DNA from: Hydrangea macrophylla
Lineage: Eukaryota; Streptophyta; Magnoliopsida; Cornales; Hydrangeaceae
Length of the DNA: 64,000 nucleotides
Direction: 5' to 3'
Assembly: GCA_033977485.1 (NCBI GenBank)
Contig: CM066988.1
Coordinates: 73,399,169 to 73,463,168 of the forward strand
Part shown: positions 10,448 through 21,785 of the stretch, one piece after another
Layout of the letters: each line of letters starts with the position of its first letter
Position numbering within the stretch: position 1 is the stretch's first letter
Made by a program: the position numbers and the translations under genes
The notes under the pieces: model-generated
What the model was told of the DNA's origin: nothing
The model's database searches: none
Seen by the model: only the letters and a program-made list of their open reading frames with translations

Positions 10448-12039
10448 ACACCTAAAATAGAGGCTTTACCGCCTCTCACACATGAACCGGCATTACCGTC
10501 CATCGAGTGTCCCTCGACACTTGAACTTAAATCGTTACCTGACTATCTGAAATACACATTTTTGGGGCCTAATACTACCCTTCTAGTTATCATTGCATCA
10601 AATTTCACTATAATTCAAGAATTACAACTGATACAGGTCCTAGGAAATCATAAGAAAGCGATTGGGTGGATGGTCGGCGATTTAAAAGGAATTGATCCAT
10701 CAGTTTGCATGCATAGAATAAATTTAGAGGAAACCGCAAAACCATCTAGAGAAATGCAACGACGTCTCAACCCTAAATGAATGTGGTGGTTATGAAGAAA
10801 GTCACATTAAACTCTTAGATACAGGTATTATTTATCCAATCTCCGATGGTAATTGGATCAGCTCAACACAGGTTGTTCCAAAGAAATCGGGTATTATAGT
10901 AGTACCAAATGAAAAAGGAGTCCTCATACCCACCTGTCAAACTACTGGTTGGCGGGTATGCATTGACTATCGTAAACTTAATACAATGACTCGTAAGGAC
11001 CATTTCCCTCTCCCATTGATTGATCAAATCTTAGAACGTCTGTCTGGTCAAAGTTACTATTGTTTCCTAGATGGATACTCTGGTTATAACCAAGTGCCCG
11101 TCTATCCCGATGACCAAGAAAAGACAATGTTCACATATCCCTTTGGTACCTTTGCTTATCGTCGTATGCCGTTTGGTTTGTACAATGCACTGGCCACTTT
11201 TCAACGGTATATGATGGCAATTTTCTCTGATATGGTTGAAAAGTTCCTAAAAGTATTTATGGATGATTTATCAGTTTTTGGTCCTACGTTTGACGAATGT
11301 CTCCAAAACCTTACGAAAGTCCTCGCCCATTGCGAGGAAGCAAATTTGATTTTGAGTTGGGAGAAGAGCTTTTTTATGGTTCAAGAAGGAATAGTCTTGG
11401 GTCACGTTGTATCCAAGCATGGTATAGAGGTAGATAAAGCAAAAATTTAATTAATTGACAAACTTCCACCACCGTCTTCAATTCCTCAAATCCGTTCATT
11501 TGTCGGGCATGCCGGTTTCTGCTGACGGTTTATCAAAGATTTTAGTAAAATTTCACGACCCTTATGCAATTTGCTTGCCAAGGATGTCCCATTCGTCTTC
11601 GATCATGAATGTCTAAGGGCATTTGAAAGGTTGAGAACCTTACTGTCCACGACTCCAGTAATCTAATCCCCCGATTGGTCATTGCCATTTGAACTAATGT
11701 GTGATGCATTCGATTATGCCGTTGGTGCCGTATTAGGTCAAAAAGTGAATAAAATCCCCACGTCATTATACAAGTAAAACACTAAATGAAGCTCAATTAA
11801 ATTACACGACTACGGAAAAAGAATTGCTCGCGGTCGTGTTTGTCCTTGACAAATTCCGTTCATATTTATTAGGTTCAAAGGTTATTGTTTATACTGATCA
11901 CACCGCATTGCATCATCTCTTAAATAAGAAAGAGACAACCTCGATTAATCTGATGGATTTTACTCCTTCAAGAGTTCAAAATTATGAAGTACGGGATAAA
12001 AAGGGTTTTGAGAATGTTGTAGCCGACCATTTGTCATGA
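10448..12039 (+). pseudogene. pol: Element A pol: reverse transcriptase and RNase H
   Basis: Three frame segments together hold the gypsy RT and RNase H. The first (to 10780) ends ETAKPSREMQRRLNPK. After two small shifts RT follows (10803-11450: WRVCIDYRKLNT, FGTFAYRRMPFG, FMDD at 11256-11267). RNase H begins with LMCDAFDYAVGAVLGQ near 11695-11745, where the usual DASD reads DAFD. A further shift near 11760 leads to 11824-12039 (TEKELLAVVFVLDKFRSYLLG, FTDH-like YTDHTALHHLL). Stops at 11448, 11523 and 12037 are TAA, TGA and TGA, and the TGA codons sit where Arg CGA is expected. The enzyme would make cDNA from the element's RNA. Confidence 0.88.
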
Positions 12040-13427
12040 ATTCTTATCGAATCCAACGATATCACCCCTCTCAAGGATTCATTTTCAGATGAACAATTGC
12101 TTGCGTTATCTGCCTTGAATCGTCCATGGTTCAGTGACATCGTAAATTTCTTAGCCACGGGATATATCCCTCATACTTGGTCAAGTCTAGATAAAGATCG
12201 TTTCTTTTCACAAATTAAACATTATTATTGAGACGACCCACTTTTATTTTAGCACTGCTCTGATCAAATAATGCGACGTTGTGTTTCGGAGAGTGAGTTC
12301 AACTCTATATTGAACTTTTGTCACTCTTTAGAATGCAGAGGTCACTTTGGAGGCCGTCCTACGGCCGCTAAAGTCCTCCAAAGCGGTTTATATTGGCCAA
12401 CGCTGTTTAAAGACATGCATGAATATTGTTTAAAGTGTACACGCTGCCAACAAACAGGTAATATGTCATGTCGCGATGCGATGCCCCTTACCCCAATCCT
12501 TATTATAGAAATATTTGATGTGTGGGGCATCGACTTTATGGGTCCGTTTCCATCGTCCTTTGCGTTAGAATACATTCTAGTCGCGGTCGACTATGTTTCT
12601 AAGTTGGTGGAGGCAGTTGTGACAAAAATAAATGACCATAAAGTTGTGGTTCAATTTATTAAAGATAACATATTTTGTCATTTCGGTACACCACGAAAGA
12701 TTATTAGTGACGGAGGAAAACATTTCTGTAATCGTCACTTTGAGGCGCTCGTCCGAAAGTATTCCGTCACTCATAAAGTAGGAACCGCGTACCATCTGCA
12801 AACCCAAGACCAAGTAGAAGTCTCAAATCAAGAAGTAAAAAGTATACTGAAAAAAATAGTTCATCCAGATCGCAAGGATTGGTCGCAACGACTAAGCGAT
12901 GCACTTTGGGCATATCGAACAGCGTATAAAACTCCTATAGGAATGTCTCCTTACCGACTAGTCTTTGGAAAAGCGTGCCACCTACCGGTAGAACTTGAAT
13001 ATAGATCTTACTGGGCTGTGAAATCGCTTAACCAAGATATAAGGGCGGCAGGGTGCCATCGAAAACTTCAAATACAAGAACTGGAAAAATTAAGGAAAGA
13101 GGCATATGAGAATGCCAAAATCTATAAAGAGCGATCGAAAGCTTTCCATGATAAGATGATCATAAGAAAAAATTTTGAAAGTTGGGCAATGTTTATGGTT
13201 ATTTAACTCGAAATAAAGGTTATTCCAGGGGTAAGCTACATTCCCGGTGGGACGGTCAATTCGTAATAACACATGTGTTCCCGCATGGAGTGATAAAAAT
13301 ACAAGATACAACCGGCGGAACACCTTTTAAAGTAAACAGTCAACGGCTTAAGTTGTACCGGTCTGACGAGATAGATGAAAGAAAGATAGAATCAATAGAT
13401 TTGGTAGATTCGATATATCTCGACTGA
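12040..13427 (+). pseudogene. pol: Element A pol: integrase
   Basis: The frame runs on from RNase H through two stops (near 12229 and 12253) and is then open 12271-13206. The HHCC zinc domain is at about 12325-12450 ([20 protein letters not shown]). The catalytic triad is Asp 12532, Asp 12709 and Glu 12817, spacing D-X58-D-X35-E, all present. A shift near 13190-13200 separates the C-terminal domain (13210-13427: GKLHSRWDGQFVITHVFPHG), which ends at TGA 13425. There is no chromodomain, as expected for Athila. It would insert the cDNA into chromosomes. Confidence 0.88.
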
Positions 13428-13635
13428 GCACCAGCATCGGTCGAGCTAACAACATAAAACTTAGCACTTCTTGGGAGGCAACCCAAGCTTTTGTTAGAGT
13501 TTTCTTTAGTTTTGTTCACTTTTTAGGAGTTTTTTTTGCCAATGTCTGAGTTTTGAACACCCAAAAAGAGAAAAAAAAAATTGACTATTTAAACCCCTAG
13601 ACAAGAAAACAGAAGAGAAAATGAGAAAATTGGCT
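13428..13635 (+). other. Spacer after element A integrase
   Basis: T-rich and then A-rich spacer with no frame. It precedes the GC-rich repeats. Confidence 0.5.
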
Positions 13636-14020
13636 TCTCACCCGCGCGGCCCGCTCGCGCGAGATGGCCCCTTAGACAAAATTTTTTAAAATTTTGAAAA
13701 CATGCCTCAGTAGTAACTCGCGCCAAAATTCACGCCCGCGAGGTCCTCGCTCGAGTGGACCGCTTGCGCGAGTTTGTACCTTAGGAAATTTTTTGAAAAT
13801 TTATTATAAGAGCCTCAGCTTTTGCTCGCACCATAATTTGCGCTTATGAGGTCCTCGCTGGAGCGGCCCACTCATGCGAATATATGACTTAGCCAAATAA
13901 TTTTTTAAACAAAAAACAGGCCTCGGATTGTCCTCGCAGAGGGATCCACGCGCGCGAAGCTCGCTCGCGCGGTCCGCCCGCGTGAAGCTCGCTCGCGTGG
14001 TCTGCCCGCGCGAGGTTCGC
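13636..14020 (+). repeat. GC-rich degenerate tandem repeat in element A (period about 95-100 bp)
   Basis: Four blocks near 13638, 13733, 13830 and 13935 each contain GCTCGCGCGGCCCGCTCGCG-like words, followed by a (C/G)CTTAG(A/C)CAAA-like A/T stretch. The same words occur in U3 of this element's LTRs (2318-2425, 20405-20500). The blocks lie just upstream of a TATA-like sequence, so they could be a duplicated piece of LTR promoter placed after pol. Confidence 0.75.
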
Positions 14021-14275
14021 TCTCTTATATATATAGGGCTTTTTGCCCTAATTCTCTCAGTTCTCTATTCTCTCTCTTTTTCTCGCAACTCTCTCTCACT
14101 CTCTCTCAAGATCTCTCATCTCCTCCCACCATCAACCACTACACAACGTCGCCAGACCACCACCACCGCGAGACACCGCCACCACCGCAACACAGACGCC
14201 GCTGCCTCTGCCGTAGTCGCTGCTAAGTTCGTGGCCAAAATCTTCCCCCCCCCCCAAACTTGATTCTTCCACCAT
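14021..14275 (+). promoter_or_regulatory. Promoter-like and 5'-UTR-like segment upstream of the env-position ORF of A
   Basis: TATATATATAGGGC at about 14026-14038 is followed by CCCTAATTCTCTCAG and long CT-rich runs, which is the usual look of a plant TATA box plus pyrimidine-rich 5' UTR. A short Thr/His/Arg-rich frame (13928-14263) crosses it but is low complexity. Whether it is a captured host promoter or an internal promoter for the downstream ORF is inference. Confidence 0.4.
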
Positions 14276-15554
14276 AGGTACCTACATACACATGCATATA
14301 TATATATGTGCATATACAGATCAATACATACATGTGTCCATATTTATATACACACATGTATAAGTTAGGGTTTATAGATTTGGGGATATACACACATGTA
14401 TAAGTTAGGGTTTATAGATTTGGGGATTTTTGGATCCCTATATCTATGTTTCTATATATATATATACATTTTCATCTCTACATAGATTCACACTCAGCCT
14501 CTCAACTCACACATACGAAGCTTCATACACACTGATAAAGACGTATAGACTCACAAATATACATTGGTGATATTTAGGGTTCGTGTTTTGGGAATGTATG
14601 TATCTATATACATATATCTACATACTCACACAGTTTCACAATCATGAACCCTATACCCCTACACACTATATTATCAGAGTATATGTGGTAGATCAATTTC
14701 TAGGGTTTGATTAGATTAAATTACTTAAGATTTCCAGACTAATTCATATACTCAAACACAAACCCTAATCCCTGAATTGTATAGCACTGAGGAATTTTTT
14801 TTAGGTTTTAACTTGGGTTTGTGAATCTTGACTCATGAAAGTACGTATGTACGTACACATTTATTCATTAGAATATATCCAGTTCTCACACACATAGCCT
14901 GAACCGTAACCATGTGTGGATGGACTTAGGGTTTGTAAGTTGGGGAATGCTGAATTTGCACACTATAGTATGATCACTTGTGTGTGTTGCTTTCTATACA
15001 CAGAATCCATTCTACATCTTGAGACAGATCCATACTCAATCACAGAAATTATAATGCATAACTTTAATGCATACTTGTCTAATCAATTTCACGATTGAAT
15101 CACGAACCATAGAACTCATATTCAGCACCTAGCGTTATGATATTTCAAATTGAATCTTTGGAATACTAAAGATACTTATAAACTTGATTTCAATTGTTAC
15201 GAACTTTTAATTTTTCCTTTCTTAGTACTTCTTTTGAAACGTATCTAAAACCTTCGTTACGAACATTATACATAAACACGCGGCAAGTACCCCGTGACTT
15301 GCCACAATGTGTGTGCCCTAGCTGGGACATTCAGTGGGAAGGGGGCAGTCCCTTCTCACAATTGCTGGGTGTTCCCCTGTGAACCCCATTTTATTTTAAC
15401 TGCTGAATTTATATTAACTGCATCCCTTGCCAGGATTTTTTTTTGCAGGTGACCCATTTCCCCTCCCTTTTTCCTCTTCTATTTTCTGGGCATATCCCAC
15501 TTTTAAAGCCCGTATTTTCATTTTTTTTAATTCTTATGCACACCTTTTAAAAAA
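14276..15554 (+). other. Intron-like region before the env-position ORF of A, with 45-bp tandem duplication
   Basis: AT-rich with many TATATACA strings. A 45-bp unit containing ACACACATGTATAAGTTAGG is duplicated in tandem at about 14348-14435. The region ends with a pyrimidine tract and TTTTTGCAG (ends 15448), a good plant splice acceptor about 100 bp before the ATG of the next ORF. No coding frame is supported here, including the small frames at 14916 and 15194. Confidence 0.5.
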
Positions 15555-16838
15555 ATGACGAAAAGACCAGTTAAATCTGCCTCATCCTCCCAACTGCTTC
15601 AAAAGAAATCCAAAGGGAAGGAAAAACAAACCCAACCATCCCCTCCACCTGACGACCCAAACCCTAACGAGCTTGCCCCCAAATACGCCAATCGAGACCT
15701 AAATCACGAGGCCGCTATCGACGCTAAATTCTTCACATCTGATAAAGACACCAAGTGGGGCCACAATACTTTAACTACCCAAAAGTTGGCCCCACAGCTC
15801 TATTACCATAATCCCAACCTTATTAGCTACCCCCGCCTAGTACGCCACTTTTACCAAAACCTCCAATACCATAAAGCCTCTCTCAGCCAATGTGCTTACA
15901 TCTACACTACTATAGATAACCGTCACATCACCCTAAACCCAAACAATATTTTTGATGTCCTCCAAATCCCCTCCCATTCCTACCAGGTCCCTAAACTCAA
16001 TGTTTTAAACAAATCCCACTCCTTTATCCACATTATCCAGAACATGTGTGGTGGCCGATCTGGTTCAGAGCAATCTATACGTTGATTTCATATGCCCCGA
16101 TAGATGTTGTTTGTCGACCATGTCTTCAGAAGAAACCTGTACCCCCTTGGCCATGAGCAGGAAAGGACCAAGGAGATCCACCATGCCCTCTACGCAGTTT
16201 AACATAGAGACTGGTCTTACCCAGGCCTCATGATTATGGAGGGCATGCGTCTCGCCAGTCAGTCCATTGACCACTCAGCCAATTCTAAGCTCCTATTACC
16301 GTACCCTCGCACCATCACCACTATTCTCCGTGCCAAGGCCTTTCCTATACCACCCGATGAGCCAGTAGATGAATGTATTCCAGAGTTTGCTTCTGCTGAT
16401 TAGAAGTTAAGCCTGGATCACTTAGATTTAGAGGTTAGGAGGGCCCGAGAGCAGGCCCAGGCACGTCGAGAGCAGGAGGTACAGCATCCACCTCCGCTGG
16501 AAGACACCCCTTACGATTGGACTTATGGGGATGTGTGTGCGTTCTATGGCGAGACCCTTAGGTTGCAGTCCTACATGCGTTCTTATTTCTAGTTGGCCCA
16601 TCCAGATCAGTTGGATGATATTTTAGCCCAGGGAGAGGTGGCCTATTAGTCTACTTTTTCGCGGCCGATGCAGTAGGTGGCTGAGGAGATGGGAGAGGAG
16701 GAGGAGGCTGGAGGTGATGGTGATGATGCAGGTGATGGGAGCGATGGCGATGGCGATGGCGATGGCGATGGCGCTAGTGATACTGGTCAGGGGAGTACAG
16801 GTTTGGAGCTAGTATTAGTGGAGGGCGATGACGACTAG
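15555..16838 (+). pseudogene. Element A env-position ORF (putative plant transposon protein domain), decayed
   Basis: One frame runs from ATG 15555 (MTKRPVKSASSSQLLQKKSK) to TAG 16836, 427 codons, without a frameshift. It is broken by about seven nonsense codons, mostly TAG, from 16083 onward. The N-terminus is Lys/Pro-rich. The middle (IDAKFFTSDKDT, YPRLVRHFYQNL, ITLNPNNIFDVLQIP) resembles the plant transposon protein domain found after integrase in Athila elements, as in element B at 40351. The C-terminus is acidic with a (GATGGC)n run encoding Gly-Asp repeats (16740-16770). I see no signal peptide or fusion peptide, so I do not call it an envelope protein. Its biochemical role is not established. 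Confidence 0.7.
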
Positions 16839-16840
16839 GT

Positions 16841-17107
16841 TTGGTTGGGTGGATAATTGGACTTGTGTTTTTCATTTTTGGATGTATTTGGTTGGGTGGG
16901 TATAGACTTTTTCAGACATTTGGCATGTATATTATTTTATTATTTCTGCTTTTATATTTCAGCTTTCTCTTTCTGTTTATTGTTAGGATATTGGTGTACC
17001 CGGCTGCGATCGGTTTATTATTTATTATCTTTTATGTCGTTCTTTTCATTTTGGGCTTGTCATACTCTATTTCTGCACTTTTTCTTTTGTGTTTGTTATA
17101 TTTCTAA
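16841..17107 (+). other. T-rich stretch with hydrophobic frame after the env-position ORF of A
   Basis: An 88-codon frame made almost wholly of Leu, Ile, Phe, Tyr and Val follows the previous ORF directly. Two frames of the same stretch are hydrophobic, which points to base composition (over 50% T) and not selection. Element B has a similar stretch at the same place (41815-42083). A membrane tail reached by frameshift cannot be excluded. Confidence 0.3.
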
Positions 17108-17515
17108 AACTTATATTAGTCGCATTGTTCACGTCATTATTGTTTGGTTATGCGTCCAAAATCATAGTTAGCTATATAATGTTTTGAATTAATCACTATT
17201 GCAATTGTCATAGAAATGATTAATACAAAGCAATTCCAGCTCCCATTGCACTATACAGGAATATCTTAGGTTCAGGTTTGGAGGAAATTATGACGGAATT
17301 TTCTTTAAAATTCAAAACTAAATCGCTTGAGTTAAAAAAATTTAACTCATCCATGCTACACATTCTAGTAACCAATGACGTTAATTTTATTTCTTATTCT
17401 AATAATGAAAACTAATAAAGTTTCAGTTGTGACTTATTTTTGGTTTCAGGTTGATAGTGTTCATATATCCATATAACCTACCTCGATCCTCATATCTCAT
17501 TTTCATCTCCTTACT
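17108..17515 (+). other. Non-coding spacer with splice-acceptor-like end in element A
   Basis: AT-rich, no frame. It ends TTTTTGGTTTCAG (ends 17449), a splice-acceptor-like sequence about 65 bp ahead of the ATG of the acidic ORF. Confidence 0.45.
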
Positions 17516-18280
17516 ATGGACCATCCTATATTCCCTCCTACTTCACCCGATAGGTCTTCAAGTCCGTCGAGTCCTCATACTGATTCTAGTTCATCTTCTG
17601 ACATTATCTCGTTGAGTCCTAGGGTAGCCAAACCATACGGTCCAGTCGGTCGTCCCGGTTGGTTCCGTCGCCACCCTCGTGTCCCCATTCATGTTTGTTC
17701 CGGTTCTTCAGACGATGAGGATGACCTCTTTGGCGATGACCCTACGGTTATCGATGGCCCTTATGGCGCTCCACCTACGTCTTCTGAGTCTTCTTTATCT
17801 AATTCGGCCGATTCCTCGACCGATGATGATGAGGGAGTTATTTCGGGTCTAGTTGTCATTTCTTTGAGTGATCCTATATAGACCGATGTACCTAAACCTG
17901 AGGTTACCTATCCCTATAGGGACCTCCCTAATTACATACCGTACGTTGTTCAACAACGTCCGGGTCACCCTGACTGGTCACCTGAGGACATAGCCTCGAT
18001 CTTTGCACCATATGCCAGTCCTGAGGATGATGTGGTCGATTTGGGATCAGGCATCGCTGAGGAGGTTGAGGCAGATTTGATTTCGTAGATTCTTGCGGAG
18101 GATGAGGATGAGGAGATTGTGATGCCGTTTGACCCTGCTAAGCATCCGGATTAGGAGCTGATCGATTGGTACATCCATTCTGACGTGCCACCACCTTCAG
18201 ACGCTTTTTGTGGAGCGGATGTCCTGGTCATCTTCTATGCGGATTACATCCATGTCATTGTCATGTTCCCACCTGCATAG
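17516..18280 (+). pseudogene. Element A acidic Ser/Asp-rich ORF, decayed
   Basis: The frame opens at ATG 17516 (MDHPIFPPTSPDRSSSPSSP) and is open to TAG 17879. It then continues in the same frame through TAG codons to TAG 18278, about 255 codons in all. It is rich in Ser and Asp/Glu with clusters such as SSDDEDD and EDEDEE. Every internal stop is TAG, as expected if CAG codons lost their C by methylation-linked deamination. I do not recognise a domain. Element B has short acidic ORFs between integrase and its env-position ORF that may correspond in role. Confidence 0.5.
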
Positions 18281-20219
18281 GGACATGCTGTGATTTGGTT
18301 TGGGGGAGAGTATATGGATATTTTCGTTTATTTTACTTGTAGTCTTTTATTTTGTTTCATTTATTTTCAGTTCGTTTATTTTAGTTGTTATTTTGAATTT
18401 TTTCGATTTCAATTTTTAGTTCGTTATTTCTTTTTCTTTTGTTGATTTGTTATTCTTTTTATTCATTGTAAAAAAAATCAAATAATGAAAAAAAAAAAAA
18501 ACAACAGCAAACATTTTACTCTAGTAATTTTAATAAATAAAGTACGTTTTATGCTATTATATTTTTCTTAATATTGTTCAATGTTGCATTATTTCTTGTT
18601 GCAATTAGATTTCATTGAACTTTGAAATTAAGAGAGTATGTAGTCCATTTCTACTGAAGCTATGAAGGTATATCTTGAGAATTATATATCATTAGAATCA
18701 ATATTTTATATCTTATACTTGCATATCTTTTTGCACGGCACGTAGTCATGTGGATGCATGTTGATATTGAATTAGAATATAACTTGGATTTCTTGATAGT
18801 AATAGTGTGGAGACTAAAACCCAGTGAGCTTTAGAGCCTTTCATCCTTTTTGAGGGTTTTAAATTTACTTTTATCGAATCTCATTGACATAGCGTATTGT
18901 TTCGTTGATTAGTCTCAATATTATTTATCTTGATTGAAAGTCGAGTTAGTATTGTCATTGCCATGTTTAATAATAAAATAAAAAGTTCTATTTCCTTCGA
19001 TATCGTAGCATTGAAGAATCATGTGACTCTAGAAAAGGATATTAGGCCATCTGTCTTAATAAATCTTTTTGACCTTTGACCTACCCAACAAATATAATTT
19101 TATATCCCTTGTTAACCCTTTGAGCCTTTTAATAAGCCTTTCCTTTGTTCGCCTATTATCCTACCCACTCCGATATAGAGTCCGTCACTATAAAATTTGA
19201 CTTAACCCATGTCAAAGAGTAGTAAAGTATAGTTTTACATAAAGAAAGTAGGCTAATAACGACTCATGTAAAGTGGAGAACTGAGTAGAGAAGGTAAAAA
19301 AAAATAATAAGATGAATCTCTTGAAAAACAAGAGAAATATGAAGTGAAAAAAAGAGGAAAAAAATAATAAATAGTCATTGTAGTAAAGCCCTTGTGTTAC
19401 AAGTTACAGCTATTCATATATATTCAAGGACTCTTTAAATCCCTTTTTACCTTTCTTTTCTTAGCTATAACCCTTGACCAACATTACAATCCTTGTAAAG
19501 TCCTAGTTGATTCTAGGGAAACATGATTTGAATATGGAACCGATAGAAAAAGGGAATAAAAGCATGATAGTAGTGATATTTACTTGACGATCGATATCTA
19601 TTCATGAGACTATTTTTCTGTCATGTCATACGTTGTTCCGTGTCATATGCGAGATTTATTTGCTTTATATATAATTATCTCCTTCGCATATATCCGAGTG
19701 ATTAAACCTGTTCCGAGTGATTTTCTTTTAGAATGTAATTAACGTGAGATTGGTAGTCGAGGCATCGCTAGATAGTTATCCGATTTATATTCCAAGTTCA
19801 TAGTCACCGTGTATCCACTTGATTACTATTCATACACATGCGAGTCTTCGATATATTTTATTAATTCTGTTGATATATTTTTTTGGATTATTTTCATAGT
19901 GTAGGTAGACGTACGATTATGTCACTCTTGATAATTTAAAGTTTTATTTGAATTTAGTTTATCAAGGAAGGAGTCGATGTTGAAATATTAAAATTTTAAA
20001 TAAAATTTTTCTTTTACAAGTTAATAAAGATGGTTGTGGGTGACTTGTTGACGAGAACCCTCACGTGACTTCACTCGTCCGACTAGGAACACCTAGAGGT
20101 TTAAAAGGCTTGTTGCACAGGCTAAAGTGTAATCGTTATCCATGCGAAAATGGATTAGGAATTTTATTGTGAGTAGCTTATTTTTCTATTTCTTTTTGCT
20201 CGAGGACTAGCAAAATTTA
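18281..20219 (+). other. 3' non-coding region of element A
   Basis: About 1.9 kb without a frame. The first part is T-rich (TTTATTTTAGTTG). An A run lies at 18489-18501. From about 18600 to 20220 it resembles the element E fragment at 56500-56760 and 62856-64000. Near the end (20107-20160) is a block that elements B and E also have just before their 3' ends (GCTAAA...AATCG...GCGAAA...TTAGGA). Confidence 0.65.
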
Positions 20220-20231
20220 GGTTTGGGGGTG
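20220..20231 (+). promoter_or_regulatory. Polypurine tract of element A
   Basis: GGTTTGGGGGTG lies directly before the TGATC of the 3' LTR. This G-rich tract is the usual plus-strand primer of Athila/Tat-type elements. Confidence 0.8.
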
Positions 20232-21551
20232 TGATCGGGAGAGAACAAATCCTAATTATACGCCTTAATTCACATTTGTTAGCCGTTTTTGTCCTATTTT
20301 TGTATAATTTTACTTCGTTTTCCAATTTCTGTTAGGTTTTAGAAGAAAGTAAGGATTCTAGGTTAAATGGGGTGAAAAATCAAGAAGAAAGAAATAGAAA
20401 AAGCCAGTTCATGCGAACGGCCCCGCTCGCGCGGAAATCCCAAATATCGCTCACGCGACCTCCCAGAATTGCGCTCGCGCAGCCTGCTCACGCGATCCGT
20501 ACAAAAAACATAAAATGCGTATTTTTAAGTGTTGAAGACCCGTATGTGGACGAAATTACCTAATTACGTCCAAAAAGTAAATTATAGCAGTTTCAGTCGG
20601 AATAGGTTTACAAAAACCTTCCAAAACTCTATAACTATATATATCTCATTCTAAAGCTATGGGAAGGACACACATTCATTCATTCATCAACTTTGAAGGC
20701 AAGAGAAAGAGAAGATCTAACTTGAAGATCTCTAATGGCAACCATCAACTCAATCTTCATGTTTTCATCAACCATGTGCAACTAAACTTCTATTCTAGGG
20801 TTTCAATGAAACCCTAGCTATGTAAAGGGGGAATTCTATGCTTTCTTATTTTAGGATTTTATGTATTAGATAGTAATTGTATGTTGGTGGATTATTTATA
20901 TATAATCGATTTTTAATGATAATAATCAAGAGTTTTTTGGATCTATTCTTGTCTTAGATTTTTCCTTATACTTATTGAACTCAATAGTCCTTGGTTTCTG
21001 TGATTGATAGGAGTATTTACATACAATAGTGTTTATATGATTGTGATGTTTACATCTTTTATAATTCATGCCTAGGAAAGATGAGTTATGCTACACCCTA
21101 GTTATAGGTATATAATTCATGTGAACCAAAGATGAGTTATGCTTAGATTAAACTAGCGATATCCTCTTGTTGATACTATTGGGATTGTAGCTACGATAGA
21201 TCGCGACTATCCAATCAGAGAACTTAAAGTAGAAAGTATAGACCTCCGGTGCATAGTTAGTGGTGGATTTGCAATCCTAGATCTCATCTACTCATATTTG
21301 AAACAATCTTAAATTTTGCAATCGTTTACTTAGATTTAATCTTAATATTTTATTTTCATAAATTTCATAGTTTAATTCGTAGTATTAATTAAATCGTTAG
21401 CCAATCAAATTTTCTTTTTCTATAGCTAAATAGATTTAGGTTTTCTAAATTAAAGGACAAGAATAAACAATCTCTGTGGGTTCGACCTTTACTTCCACAC
21501 TACAATTCTGTTAAAGCAAAGCATACTTTATATCTTGTTTTGACAAGATCA
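20232..21551 (+). repeat. 3' LTR of element A (1320 bp)
   Basis: Matches the 5' LTR over its full length, with many substitutions and a few small indels. It begins TGATCGGG and ends AAGATCA. The GC-rich words are at about 20405-20500, and CTCTGTGGGTTCGACCT near 21472 is better kept than in the 5' copy. It is followed by the GCTAT duplication at 21552-21556. Confidence 0.93.
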
Positions 21552-21785
21552 GCTATCTCCATTGAAGAATCAAAGCCCTATTGACTTCAATATTGATAGT
21601 CAACATCATTATTAGCTTCGCTCATTTAGTCAAAACAACTTCACATCATCAAACCCTAGTTTGTCTGAAGTTCTTTTTTTTTTTTTTTTTTAAAGTTCAA
21701 TCATCTTTAACTGAAAAATGGAAGAAAAAAAATACATTTTTATACATTTCTATATTGCATTTTAGCTATCGCGTGGAACTTTCCC
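21552..21785. other. Right flank of element A
   Basis: Sequence continuous with 1637-2141 before the insertion of A. It has a T run at 21671-21690 and no frame of substance. Confidence 0.4.

Larger units (their letters stand above)
2142..21551 (+). mobile_element. Element A: Athila-like Ty3/gypsy retrotransposon, old, with nested hAT
   Basis: Two LTRs (2142-3467 and 20232-21551) are flanked by a perfect 5-bp target duplication GCTAT (2137-2141, 21552-21556). Inside are a tRNA-Asp-like primer site, gag, protease, reverse transcriptase, RNase H and integrase in gypsy order, then a GC-rich repeat, an env-position ORF, an acidic ORF, a long 3' non-coding part and a TTTGGGGG polypurine tract. Without the 3.8-kb hAT (4314-8145) the element is about 15.6 kb. 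There is no chromodomain, and ORFs lie between integrase and the 3' LTR, as in the Athila lineage. The LTRs differ by roughly one base in ten in the part I aligned by eye (first 350 bp), and every coding part has stops or frameshifts, so it is an old, inactive copy. Confidence 0.93.

Noticed and set aside
15555..16838. Calling the 3' ORF a true envelope gene
   Set aside because: No signal peptide, fusion peptide or clear membrane anchor within the frame. The domain pattern is that of a plant transposon protein of unknown role.
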